A stretch of DNA of 5,597 bases from an uncultured Prevotella sp. (GTDB lineage Bacteria > Bacteroidota > Bacteroidia > Bacteroidales > Bacteroidaceae): the NCBI GenBank assembly GCA_900556795.1, contig USQD01000142.1, forward strand, positions 1-5,597, given 5' to 3'. Every line of letters begins with the position of its first letter. The first letter of the stretch is position 1. The notes under the pieces were generated by a model. It was not told where the DNA came from. It worked only from the letters and a program-made list of their open reading frames with translations, and ran no database searches. Shown piece after piece: positions 1-5,596 of this stretch. The position numbers and the translations under genes were made by a program.

Positions 1-68
1 AAAGAGGCTACTCCCTTCATGCGCTCTGGTGAGCCTACAGAAGTACCTCCGAATTTCATTACCTTCAT
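1..68 (-). CDS. lysC: Aspartate kinase, N-terminal fragment (cut by window edge)
   Basis: The 22 complete codons visible read MKVMKFGGTSVGSPERMKGV followed by AS. KFGGTSV is the N-terminal nucleotide/aspartate-binding signature of aspartokinases, which phosphorylate L-aspartate in the first step of the lysine, threonine, methionine and diaminopimelate pathway. The rest lies left of base 1, so I cannot tell directly whether the enzyme is monofunctional (lysC) or fused to homoserine dehydrogenase (thrA). The SPERMKGVAS continuation resembles Bacteroidota monofunctional enzymes as I remember them, so lysC is an inference. The start at 68 is preferred over an internal ATG at 59 because MKV-x-KFGGTSVG is the common beginning in this phylum. 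It lies 38 AT-rich bases downstream of ftsE with no terminator or -7 element between them, so it is probably transcribed with ftsE. No Shine-Dalgarno sequence is visible. Confidence 0.88.
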   Translation of the reverse strand, partial: MKVMKFGGTSVGSPERMKGVAS

Positions 69-106
69 AGTCGTAATATTTTAATAATTTATAATTTACA
101 TTTCAT

Positions 107-823
107 TTAATTCTCCTCGCCATCTTCGGTGAGGTCAATGTGATTGTATTCTTTTGTTACGTCGCGCAAAATTCCGTCTTTGCAGCGATATACGATACCT
201 GGGAATTTGTCTAGCATCGGGATATTGTGGGTTGTCATCACTACGGCGGTGCCTTGTTTGGTGATGTCTTTCAGCAGACTCACAATGTTGGTGGCAGTCT
301 CCGGGTCGAGATTGCCCGTAGGCTCATCTGCGATGATAATCTTAGGATTGTTGAGCAGAGCTCTTGCTATAGCCACACGCTGCTGCTCACCGCCAGAGAG
401 TTCATGAGGCATCTTGTCGATTTTATCTATCATGCCAACCTCGTTGAGAACTTCCTCAATGCGCTGGGTGATTTCTTTCTTTCCCTTCCATTTAGTTGCC
501 TTGAGCACGAATTCAAAGTTCTTGCGGACTGTGCGGTCGTGGAGCAACTGGAAGTCCTGGAAGATAATGCCCAGTTCTTTGCGTAATGCTGGTATTTCCT
601 TGCGCTTGATGGTCTTGAGGTCTCTACCGAGGATTTCTGCTTTCTCGGTTTCGCCTTCTACTAGATCAAGCTCGCAATAAAGAGTCTTTAAAAGTGAACT
701 CTTACCAGATCCCACTTTACCGATAAGGTAAGCAAACTCGCCTTCATCAATATGGAAATTGATGTCCTTGAGGATGCATTTGTCGGCTTGGTATATGCTT
801 ACATTTTGATAATCTATTAACAT
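107..823 (-). CDS. ftsE: FtsE-type cell-division ABC transporter ATP-binding protein
   Basis: A complete 238-residue ABC ATPase with every core motif: Walker A GKVGSGKS (35-42), Q-loop Gln89 in [10 protein letters not shown], signature LSGGEQQR (142-149), Walker B IIIADEPT (162-169, catalytic Glu167), D-loop GNLDP (170-174) and H-loop His199. Size and the [10 protein letters not shown] segment match FtsE, the cytoplasmic ATPase that works with the membrane protein FtsX at the division septum to control peptidoglycan hydrolases. The closely related LolD and MacB ATPases share these motifs, but the [15 protein letters not shown] style is that of Bacteroidota FtsE. No ftsX is adjacent. It lies 28 bp after hisIE and 38 bp before the aspartate kinase, so it appears to ride in the his transcript. 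The AGGAG at 824-828 touches the ATG directly, too close to act as a normal Shine-Dalgarno site. There are no membrane segments, so the protein is cytoplasmic or peripheral at the membrane. Confidence 0.9.
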   Translation of the reverse strand: MLIDYQNVSIYQADKCILKDINFHIDEGEFAYLIGKVGSGKSSLLKTLYCELDLVEGETEKAEILGRDLKTIKRKEIPALRKELGIIFQDFQLLHDRTVRKNFEFVLKATKWKGKKEITQRIEEVLNEVGMIDKIDKMPHELSGGEQQRVAIARALLNNPKIIIADEPTGNLDPETATNIVSLLKDITKQGTAVVMTTHNIPMLDKFPGIVYRCKDGILRDVTKEYNHIDLTEDGEEN

Positions 824-851
824 CTCCTAATTTTTTCTCTTTGTTATTGGT

Positions 852-1499
852 TTATTTCATCTCGCCCTTGCTTTTGGCTATGCGGCGTTTCTTATCCCAT
901 TCCGGGTCGTGGCGCATCTGTAATTCCTTCACTACATCTTCTATTCTCAAGCCCTTGCTGGTGAGCAATACGATGAGATGGTAGAGGAGGTCTGAACTTT
1001 CGTAGATGAGCTTTTCGGCATTGCCGTTTGTGGCTTCGATGATTGTCTCAACTGCTTCTTCTCCAACCTTTTGTGCCATTTTGTTAACGCCTTTCTTGAA
1101 AAGACTTGTTGTATAGCTGCCTTCTGGCATCTCTTCATGGCGCTTATCAATGAAGTCTTGAAGTTCTGACAGGAAGAGAATCGGATTCAGAGTGTTCTCT
1201 TCTGCCCAGCAAGTATCTGTACCCTTGTGGCAGGTAGGTCCGTCTGGATGTACCTTTACCAATAAGGTGTCGTTATCGCAATCGTTCTGGATGCTGACGA
1301 GGTTGAGGAAATTTCCTGATGTCTCGCCTTTTGTCCAAAGGCAGTTTCTGGAGCGGCTCCAGAAGGTTACCTTCTTTGTTTCTATGGTTTTATCGTATGC
1401 TTCCTTGTTCATGAAGCCAAGCATCAAGACGTTTTTGGTTACTGCGTCCTGGATGATTGCCGGAACAAGTCCACCCATTTTTTCAAAATCTATTTCCAT
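852..1499 (-). CDS. hisIE: Bifunctional phosphoribosyl-AMP cyclohydrolase / phosphoribosyl-ATP pyrophosphatase
   Basis: A complete 215-residue fusion for histidine steps 2 and 3. Residues 1 to about 103 are the HisI cyclohydrolase: WTKGETSGN (55-63), the metal-binding Asp series D73-x-D75-x-D77, and the zinc ligands Cys74, Cys90 and Cys97 (DGPTCHKGTDTCW). Residues from about 107 to the end are the HisE pyrophosphohydrolase, an all-alpha MazG-like fold, with the acidic metal site VGEEAVETI (Glu147, Glu148, Glu151) and ESSDLLYHL (Glu167, Asp170). HisE removes pyrophosphate from phosphoribosyl-ATP and HisI opens the adenine ring, giving ProFAR, the substrate of HisA encoded two genes upstream. 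All expected active-site residues are present and the length is normal for the fused family. It lies 30 bp after hisF and 28 bp before ftsE, without promoter or terminator signals in either gap. Confidence 0.96.
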   Translation of the reverse strand: MEIDFEKMGGLVPAIIQDAVTKNVLMLGFMNKEAYDKTIETKKVTFWSRSRNCLWTKGETSGNFLNLVSIQNDCDNDTLLVKVHPDGPTCHKGTDTCWAEENTLNPILFLSELQDFIDKRHEEMPEGSYTTSLFKKGVNKMAQKVGEEAVETIIEATNGNAEKLIYESSDLLYHLIVLLTSKGLRIEDVVKELQMRHDPEWDKKRRIAKSKGEMK

Positions 1500-1529
1500 T
1501 GTATCTTGTTTAAACTGTTTATTTTCTTT

Positions 1530-2309
1530 TTATATTCTCACGTTGATTCCTTCTTCTCTCAAGTAGTGCTTGAGGTCAGGAATGGCGATTTCGCCAAAGT
1601 GGAAGACGCTGGCTGCCAAGGCTGCATCAGCTTTTCCTAATGTGAATGCATCACGGAAATGCTCCATCTTGCCTGCGCCACCTGATGCGATGATTGGGAT
1701 ACTTACCTCTTCGGCCAATCGGGCAAGAGCTTCGTTGGCAAAACCTTGCTTTACGCCGTCATGATCCATACTGGTGAAGAGAATCTCGCCAGCACCGCGG
1801 TCGGCTACTTCCTTTGCCCAGTCGAACAAGCCAAGTTCTACCCGTTCTCGGCCTCCCTTCACGTAGCAATGCCATCCATCTGCATCCAGGCGGGCATCAA
1901 TGGCGCATACGCAAACCTGAGAACCGTAATGATTGGCTATCTCATTGATGAGTTCAGGATGTCGGATGGCTGCACTGTTGATGCTCACCTTGTCGGCTCC
2001 TGCATTCAATAGACGATCAACGTCTTTAAGCTCGTTGATGCCACCGCCCACAGTAAATGGAATGTTGATTTCGGCAGCCACACGAGTCACCATATCGGTA
2101 AAGGTCTTGCGCTCTTCGAAGCTGGCAGTAATGTCGAGAAAGACGAGTTCGTCGGCTCCGGCATCGCTATAGGCTTTACCCAGTTCTACTGGATCGCCTG
2201 CACTACGGAGGTTGACGAAGTTGGTACCCTTTACTGTCTCTCCGTTCTTGACATCGAGGCAAGGGACGATTCGTTTTGCCAAGCCTTTTTTATTTTGAAC
2301 TTTGAACAT
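1530..2309 (-). CDS. hisF: Imidazole glycerol phosphate synthase, cyclase subunit HisF
   Basis: A 259-residue (beta-alpha)8 barrel. HisF takes ammonia from the HisH glutaminase through the barrel and converts PRFAR to imidazole glycerol phosphate and AICAR. The two catalytic aspartates are Asp19 ([10 protein letters not shown]) and Asp138 (VCAIDA). Phosphate-binding loops are TVGGGI (86-91) and ASGGAG (208-213), and LDITAS and [15 protein letters not shown] are typical. HisF normally begins M-L-[AT]-KRI; here the ATG lies eight codons earlier ([13 protein letters not shown]), inside a 7-bp tandem repeat. There is no ATG at the family position, where the codon before LAKR is GGC, although Leu10 itself is TTG and could serve as a weak alternative start at 2282. 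An in-frame TAG 11 codons upstream of the ATG excludes a much longer form. The gene starts 55 bp after hisA and ends 30 bp before hisIE. Confidence 0.96.
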   Translation of the reverse strand: MFKVQNKKGLAKRIVPCLDVKNGETVKGTNFVNLRSAGDPVELGKAYSDAGADELVFLDITASFEERKTFTDMVTRVAAEINIPFTVGGGINELKDVDRLLNAGADKVSINSAAIRHPELINEIANHYGSQVCVCAIDARLDADGWHCYVKGGRERVELGLFDWAKEVADRGAGEILFTSMDHDGVKQGFANEALARLAEEVSIPIIASGGAGKMEHFRDAFTLGKADAALAASVFHFGEIAIPDLKHYLREEGINVRI

Positions 2310-2323
2310 TGGACTTTGAACTT
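2296..2323 (-). repeat. Heptamer tandem array B (4 units) containing the hisF start codon
   Basis: Four head-to-tail 7-bp units. Read on the minus strand they are AAGTTCA, AAGTCCA, ATGTTCA and AAGTTCA, so units 2 and 3 each differ from the consensus by one base. The A-to-T change in unit 3 creates the ATG used as the hisF start (2307-2309). The following bases (AAATAAA) resemble a decayed fifth unit. The sequence differs from the heptamer array 20 bp away at the end of hisA. Short repeats of this look occur in intergenic DNA of Bacteroidota as far as I remember, but I know no assigned function. Confidence 0.85.
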
Positions 2324-2343
2324 TATGATTACTTAACTCCTAG

Positions 2344-2378
2344 CTAATCACTAATCACTAACAACTAATCACTAACAA
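2344..2378 (-). repeat. Heptamer tandem array A (5 units) overlapping the hisA stop codon
   Basis: Five contiguous 7-bp units. In minus-strand order they are TTGTTAG, TGATTAG, TTGTTAG, TGATTAG and TGATTAG. The first two units form a 14-bp direct repeat with the next two. The first units encode the last hisA residues (V-S-D) and the TAG stop at 2365-2367; the remainder lies in the hisA-hisF gap. Each unit ends in TAG, so a stop codon appears in one frame per unit, and because 7 is not a multiple of 3, copy-number changes would shift which TAG is read. Confidence 0.88.
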
Positions 2379-3084
2379 CCAGCTTTTCAATATTGATTTT
2401 ACCCTCGTAGAATGCTTTTCCAAAGACTACGGCAGGAATGCCAGCGGCTTCCAAAGCCAGTATGTCTTCATTGCAGCTTACACCGCCAGAAGCGATGAGA
2501 TGCAACTGAGGGTAGGTTTCCATAACCTTTTTATATAGGTTGATGGCTGGACCCTGTAAGGTTCCGTCCTTGCTGATTTCCGTGCAGAGTACGTTGCGCA
2601 CTCCTTTATCAATGTACTTCTTGAGGAATGGAAGAAGGTCTTCTGAAGAATCTTCTTTCCAGCCATTGATGGAAATCTTGCCGTTTCTAACATCGGCTCC
2701 CAGAATGAGTTTGTCTGCTCCATACTTGTCCAGCCATTCCATAAAAAGGTCGGGATTGGTCACGGCGATACTACCCACTGTTACCATCGTTGCCCCAGCG
2801 GCAAAAGCCTTCTCTATATCTTCCTCGGTCTTGATGCCACCGCCAAAATCAACCACAAGATTTGTCTCTGCAGTGATGGCTTTCAGTACGGCATCATTCA
2901 CGATGTGCTTTGATTTGGCACCGTCCAGGTCTACTACATGAAGTCTCTTAAATCCCAGACTTTCAAATTGTTTAGCCACTTCGGCAGGATTATCATTGTA
3001 GACTTTTTTCTGGTCGTAGTCGCCCTTGGTAAGTCTGACACACTGACCATTAATCAAGTCGATGGCTGGAATTAATTCTATCAT
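2365..3084 (-). CDS. hisA: ProFAR isomerase HisA
   Basis: Phosphoribosylformimino-5-aminoimidazole carboxamide ribotide isomerase, a 239-residue (beta-alpha)8 barrel that catalyses the Amadori rearrangement of ProFAR to PRFAR, the substrate of HisF/HisH. Seen in the sequence: MIELIPAIDL with catalytic Asp9, RLTKGDY, HVVDLDGA (49-56), VDFGGGI (78-84), TVGSIAV (102-108), LGADVRNG with the second catalytic Asp131, and ASGGVS near the C-terminus. An upstream ATG at 3159 would add 25 residues, but the start at 3084 is chosen because MIELIPAIDL is the family's normal beginning and its ATG overlaps the hisH TGA (ATGA), a classical coupled-translation junction. The last codons lie in a heptamer tandem repeat, so the KLVVSD tail may be recent. 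It is the second gene of the his operon. Confidence 0.96.
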   Translation of the reverse strand: MIELIPAIDLINGQCVRLTKGDYDQKKVYNDNPAEVAKQFESLGFKRLHVVDLDGAKSKHIVNDAVLKAITAETNLVVDFGGGIKTEEDIEKAFAAGATMVTVGSIAVTNPDLFMEWLDKYGADKLILGADVRNGKISINGWKEDSSEDLLPFLKKYIDKGVRNVLCTEISKDGTLQGPAINLYKKVMETYPQLHLIASGGVSCNEDILALEAAGIPAVVFGKAFYEGKINIEKLVVSD

Positions 3085-3722
3085 ATTTCTTTTATCTCTA
3101 AGAAGTTCTTTATAATCTGTTCTCCCACCTTGCCGCTTTTTTCCGGATGAAATTGGCAAGTGAAGAAATTGTCTTTGTGGAGCGATGCGCTGTAGGGAAG
3201 AATATAATCTGCCTTGGCGATTGTCTCCTCGCAGAGAGGTACATAATAACTATGTACGAAATAAGAGTAGGGATGTGATAAGGTATCTGAATTGACTTCG
3301 TCTGTTTCGTCAATTCTGTTGCCGAATCCCCTATAAAGGTCTGTTTTCAAATCGTAAATCTCATTCCATCCCATAGCTGGCACTTTGTTCTCATGCTTCT
3401 GTGGCTGGAAACGTTTTACATCTACATCAAAGATGCCAATGCAGTCTACATCGCCTTCTTCTGAATGACGGCACAACAGTTGCTGTCCTACGCAAATGCC
3501 TAGGACAGGTTGTTTCAAGTTTTTTATCACTTGATCTAGTTTGTGTGCCTTTAGATAATCCATGGCTTCTCGAGCTTGACCTTGTCCCGGGAAGAGTACA
3601 CGGTCTGCTTTCTGAAGTATTTCGGCATCATCGGTGAGCATAGGCTCAATCCCTAAACGCTTCATGGCGTTGACTACCGAATAGATGTTTCCGGCATTGT
3701 ATTTTACGATTGCTACATCCAT
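3081..3722 (-). CDS. hisH: Imidazole glycerol phosphate synthase, glutaminase subunit HisH
   Basis: A 213-residue class I glutamine amidotransferase that hydrolyses glutamine and passes ammonia to HisF. The catalytic triad is Cys77 (LGICVGQQLL), His192 and Glu194 (QFHPEKS). The beginning (VAIVKYNAGNIYSV), VPAMGWN (114-120) and YFVHSYY (154-160) are typical of HisH. Two active-site neighbours are unusual: the oxyanion strand reads PGQG (45-48) where PGVG is usual, and the nucleophile elbow reads C-V-G-Q where C-[LI]-G-M is usual. A stretch rich in Asp, Glu and Ser (about 135-150) makes the loop before YFVHSYY longer than in reference enzymes. It is the first gene after the promoter at 3751-3783, with a leader of roughly 20-25 nt and no good Shine-Dalgarno site. 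Its TGA overlaps the hisA ATG by four bases. Confidence 0.95.
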   Translation of the reverse strand: MDVAIVKYNAGNIYSVVNAMKRLGIEPMLTDDAEILQKADRVLFPGQGQAREAMDYLKAHKLDQVIKNLKQPVLGICVGQQLLCRHSEEGDVDCIGIFDVDVKRFQPQKHENKVPAMGWNEIYDLKTDLYRGFGNRIDETDEVNSDTLSHPYSYFVHSYYVPLCEETIAKADYILPYSASLHKDNFFTCQFHPEKSGKVGEQIIKNFLEIKEI

Positions 3723-3750
3723 AACCTAACGTGTTTCTAATTTTCAGTTG

Positions 3751-3783
3751 CAAAGGTACATATTTTCTTTCAATTTAAAGAAA
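3751..3783 (-). promoter_or_regulatory. Bacteroidetes-type promoter of the his operon
   Basis: The minus strand carries TACCTTTG (3758-3751), a full match to the Bacteroidetes -7 consensus TAnnTTTG. A -33 element (consensus TTTG) would lie 19-21 bp upstream; only an imperfect TTTC (3783-3780) is present at 21-bp spacing. Transcription would begin about 3744-3747, leaving a leader of roughly 20-25 nt before the hisH ATG at 3722. No other TAnnTTTG match is seen in the gaps downstream, so this is the likely promoter for hisH through ftsE and perhaps the aspartate kinase. Confidence 0.75.
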
Positions 3784-3787
3784 ATAT
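3760..3787. promoter_or_regulatory. Perfect 11-bp dyad at the his promoter (possible operator)
   Basis: The arms ATATTTTCTTT (3760-3770) and AAAGAAAATAT (3777-3787) are exact reverse complements separated by six bases (CAATTT). The dyad begins two bases upstream of the -7 element and covers the expected -33 region, so a bound protein would block the promoter. It is upstream of the likely transcription start and so cannot be an RNA attenuator for hisH. It is AT-rich, so chance or a structural role remains possible. Confidence 0.45.
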
Positions 3788-3843
3788 TAGCAAAAAGATT
3801 ACGGAAACAAGGAAATTTCTTGCAGATAGTTAGTAAAAGGGAT

Positions 3844-3894
3844 AGAAAAACCGTCTTTATTATCCCGAATGGTGATAATAAAGACGGTTTTTCT
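3844..3894. terminator. Strong bidirectional rho-independent terminator
   Basis: A perfect 21-bp inverted repeat (3844-3864 with 3874-3894) flanks a 9-base loop in which CC and GG can pair further, leaving a GAAT loop. The stem has a GC-containing core (ACCGTC/GACGGT) and ends in an A5/T5 tract on either side, so a U-run follows the hairpin on both strands. On the minus strand it comes 30 bases after the stop of the FHA-like gene and about 60 bases before the his promoter, so it insulates the his operon from transcription of the HU-SPOR/FHA pair. Confidence 0.88.
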
Positions 3895-3923
3895 TTCATT
3901 TTATCTTGTCTCTATTTTTTCTT

Positions 3924-4457
3924 TTATTTTTCTTCGCTATCAGCCGTTCTGAGAATGATACTCGTTGCTCCGATGGTGAAGAGGGTACCGTCTTCGATGA
4001 CACGTCGTTCACGGTCGCCCAATATCTCATTGTCTACGAAGGTTCCTGTATAGCTTGGACCATCGCGGAGAACGTACTTTAAACGTCCTTTTTTGTCGCG
4101 GCTGACATTGATGACGCAGTGGTTCATGTCTACGCTAGGGTCTACAGTCTCAATAGGACAGTTGATGCCACTGTTTTTCATGTATCTGCCAATTACATTA
4201 TCACCCATTTGAAGTGGAATGACCTGCTTGTATGCGAATACGTTCTCGATAACTACGATAGAACCCACGCCGTTTTCATTGGCATTTTCGTCTATAGTCT
4301 CTTCCTTGCGGGTTTCGCGAAGTTTGGATACACCCATGCGGATTCCAAACTGTTTGTTGCAGTTTGGGCAAACGAAGACGAGGCTTTGACCTGCTTCATA
4401 CTTGGTTTCATCGAATGTGATGAAATTATCGCATTTCGGGCAGCGTACTCTTTTCAT
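3924..4457 (-). CDS. Zinc-ribbon and FHA-like domain protein
   Basis: A 177-residue soluble protein of unknown specific role. Residues 1-40 form a four-cysteine zinc ribbon of the MJ0042 type (CPKC at 6-9, CPNC at 30-33). An acidic, Asn-rich linker (about 47-64) leads to an FHA-like beta-sandwich (about 66-171): NVIGR (87-91), a His113 corresponding to the conserved S-R-x-H His, YTGTFVDNEIL (136-146) and a terminal LFTIGATSIIL strand set. FHA domains usually bind phosphothreonine peptides. Here the usual Ser before the His motif is Asp110 (V-D-M-N-H) and the usual Asn in N-G-T is Thr137, so canonical pThr binding may be lost. There is no signal peptide or membrane segment. It starts 31 bp after the HU-SPOR gene with no promoter between them, and a terminator follows its stop, so the two form a bicistronic unit. 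Confidence 0.85.
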   Translation of the reverse strand: MKRVRCPKCDNFITFDETKYEAGQSLVFVCPNCNKQFGIRMGVSKLRETRKEETIDENANENGVGSIVVIENVFAYKQVIPLQMGDNVIGRYMKNSGINCPIETVDPSVDMNHCVINVSRDKKGRLKYVLRDGPSYTGTFVDNEILGDRERRVIEDGTLFTIGATSIILRTADSEEK

Positions 4458-4488
4458 ATGTTTTTTCTTTATTTCTTTTGTTTCTTGA

Positions 4489-5583
4489 TTATTCCTTTAC
4501 TTTTGTAATCCAGCCATCCGTGAACTCCTCATAGCTGTGTAAGCGATTGAGAGCTGTGTATGCCTCATTTTCTGTACTATACGAACCGTAAATTACTTTT
4601 ACATTGGTGTCGGTGATAAGTACACGAGCTTCCTTGAACCCCTTGTTCTGTAAATATTCTGTGTATGTGGCAGCGTTTCGCTTGGTAATACGGCTAGCCA
4701 ATACAATACAATAATAGGTAGAAGAAGGAGCCTCTAACTCGCGGTCCTGAGGCATATTGCTTATATTTTCTGCAGGAGTTTCTGCAGGCTGAGCATTGTT
4801 GGTTAATATCAGCTCGTGGACAGGCTGTGTCAACTCCTTTGGCATTACCTTGGTAAGCATGCCTGTGTCGATTTGGCTCTTCTGTAGATTAGAAGTACCT
4901 AATGGGGTAGAAAGTGTAAAGAACGCAATGATGGCGATGCAAGCTGCTGCTATATTGCGAAGCCAACTCTTTCGGATACTGATAAATTCTGTACTAGAGC
5001 TTTCTTCTTCCTCTTCTTCGTTGATGAATACAGAATTGTTGGCTGAGATTATATTTGTCTCTTCCTTATTGTCTATGCACGTTCTCTTTTGAGCAGGCTT
5101 GTTTTCTTCTGCAGGCATCTTGACAACTGTTGCATGTTCGGCTGCTTCTGTATTTGTAATCTGTGCGAGTGGGAGCATGTCAAAACCGCCTAAACCATAC
5201 AGCTCAGGTGTTAAAATGCCAGCTTCGCAAGGCTCAAAAGCATAATTACCGGTTTCATTCAATATGATAGTGCCGATATCAGTGAGTTCGAATCTGCCTG
5301 TATTCTCCAATGTCTGTTTGATTTCTGCAACTTCATCTGCAATACGGTTCAGTGCCTCTGGATAGCTGATATCGTACGCCTCTACATATGAAAGTGCAAG
5401 CAGAGAATCGTTCATAGTGAGCTGTGGATTAAAGCCAATGGTTCTCAGCGGTGGCAAAAACATGCTGTCTCTGCCATCGTAATGTGCATCTACATGATGA
5501 GCCATGAAGCCTCCAAATTCAGGGACTATCACGCAATCGTTGCTCAAAAGTAGGATCTCTATATGTCTTTTTAGTTCAATCAC
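4489..5583 (-). CDS. HU (CCDC81-like) - transmembrane - SPOR domain protein
   Basis: A 364-residue single-pass membrane protein. Residues 1 to about 130 look like the paired HU-CCDC81-type domains of Bacteroidota (ELKRHIEILLLSNDCVIVPEFGGF, then NPQLTMNDSLLALSYVEAY and FELTDIGTI), members of the HU/IHF DNA-binding superfamily. A low-complexity linker with a run of six Glu (189-194) follows. A membrane segment at about 208-229 has positive residues before it (IRKSWLRN), which puts the N-terminus in the cytoplasm and the C-terminus in the periplasm. Residues 289-362 are a SPOR domain (YYCIVLASRITKRNAATYTEYLQ, VIYGSYSTENEAYTALNRL), a fold that binds glycan strands lacking stem peptides at division sites. 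The layout suggests a link between nucleoid and septal cell wall; this is inference. The start is GTG at 5583, chosen because the HU domain begins at once and the next in-frame ATG is residue 27. Confidence 0.85.
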   Translation of the reverse strand: MIELKRHIEILLLSNDCVIVPEFGGFMAHHVDAHYDGRDSMFLPPLRTIGFNPQLTMNDSLLALSYVEAYDISYPEALNRIADEVAEIKQTLENTGRFELTDIGTIILNETGNYAFEPCEAGILTPELYGLGGFDMLPLAQITNTEAAEHATVVKMPAEENKPAQKRTCIDNKEETNIISANNSVFINEEEEEESSSTEFISIRKSWLRNIAAACIAIIAFFTLSTPLGTSNLQKSQIDTGMLTKVMPKELTQPVHELILTNNAQPAETPAENISNMPQDRELEAPSSTYYCIVLASRITKRNAATYTEYLQNKGFKEARVLITDTNVKVIYGSYSTENEAYTALNRLHSYEEFTDGWITKVKE

Positions 5584-5588
5584 GTTTG

Positions 5589-5596
5589 CAAAGGTA
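5589..5596 (-). promoter_or_regulatory. -7 promoter element of the HU-SPOR gene
   Basis: The minus strand reads TACCTTTG, identical to the his promoter's -7 element and followed by the same CAA. It ends five bases before the GTG start codon, so transcription would begin at or next to the start codon. The -33 region lies outside the window and cannot be checked. Confidence 0.65.

Noticed and set aside
69..106. Two adjacent TAAATTA heptamers and a possible lysine riboswitch in the ftsE-aspartate kinase gap
   Set aside because: Two AT-only units are too few to separate from base composition, and 38 bases are far too short for a lysine riboswitch.
824..828. AGGAG before ftsE as a Shine-Dalgarno site
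   Set aside because: It touches the ATG with no spacer, and Bacteroidota rarely rely on Shine-Dalgarno sites, so it may be chance.
1500..1529. GTTTAAAC palindrome in the hisF-hisIE gap as an operator
   Set aside because: An 8-bp AT-rich palindrome without a nearby -7 element is expected by chance.
144..2172. Several plus-strand open frames of 64-124 codons opposite ftsE, hisIE and hisF
   Set aside because: They are antisense to genes with intact motifs, overlap one another, contain no recognisable domain and have no -7 element upstream.
3085..3159. Upstream ATG at 3159 giving HisA 25 extra N-terminal residues
   Set aside because: The extension lies wholly inside hisH, has no similarity to HisA, and the family start MIELIPAIDL coincides with an ATGA stop-start overlap.
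3748..4053. Plus-strand open frame running from the his promoter through the terminator into the FHA-like gene
   Set aside because: It crosses a perfect terminator hairpin and the end of a real gene and its product shows no domain.
4119..4508. Plus-strand open frame of 129 codons opposite the FHA-like gene
   Set aside because: It is antisense to a gene with clear zinc-ribbon and FHA features; its hydrophobic look comes from reading the complementary strand.
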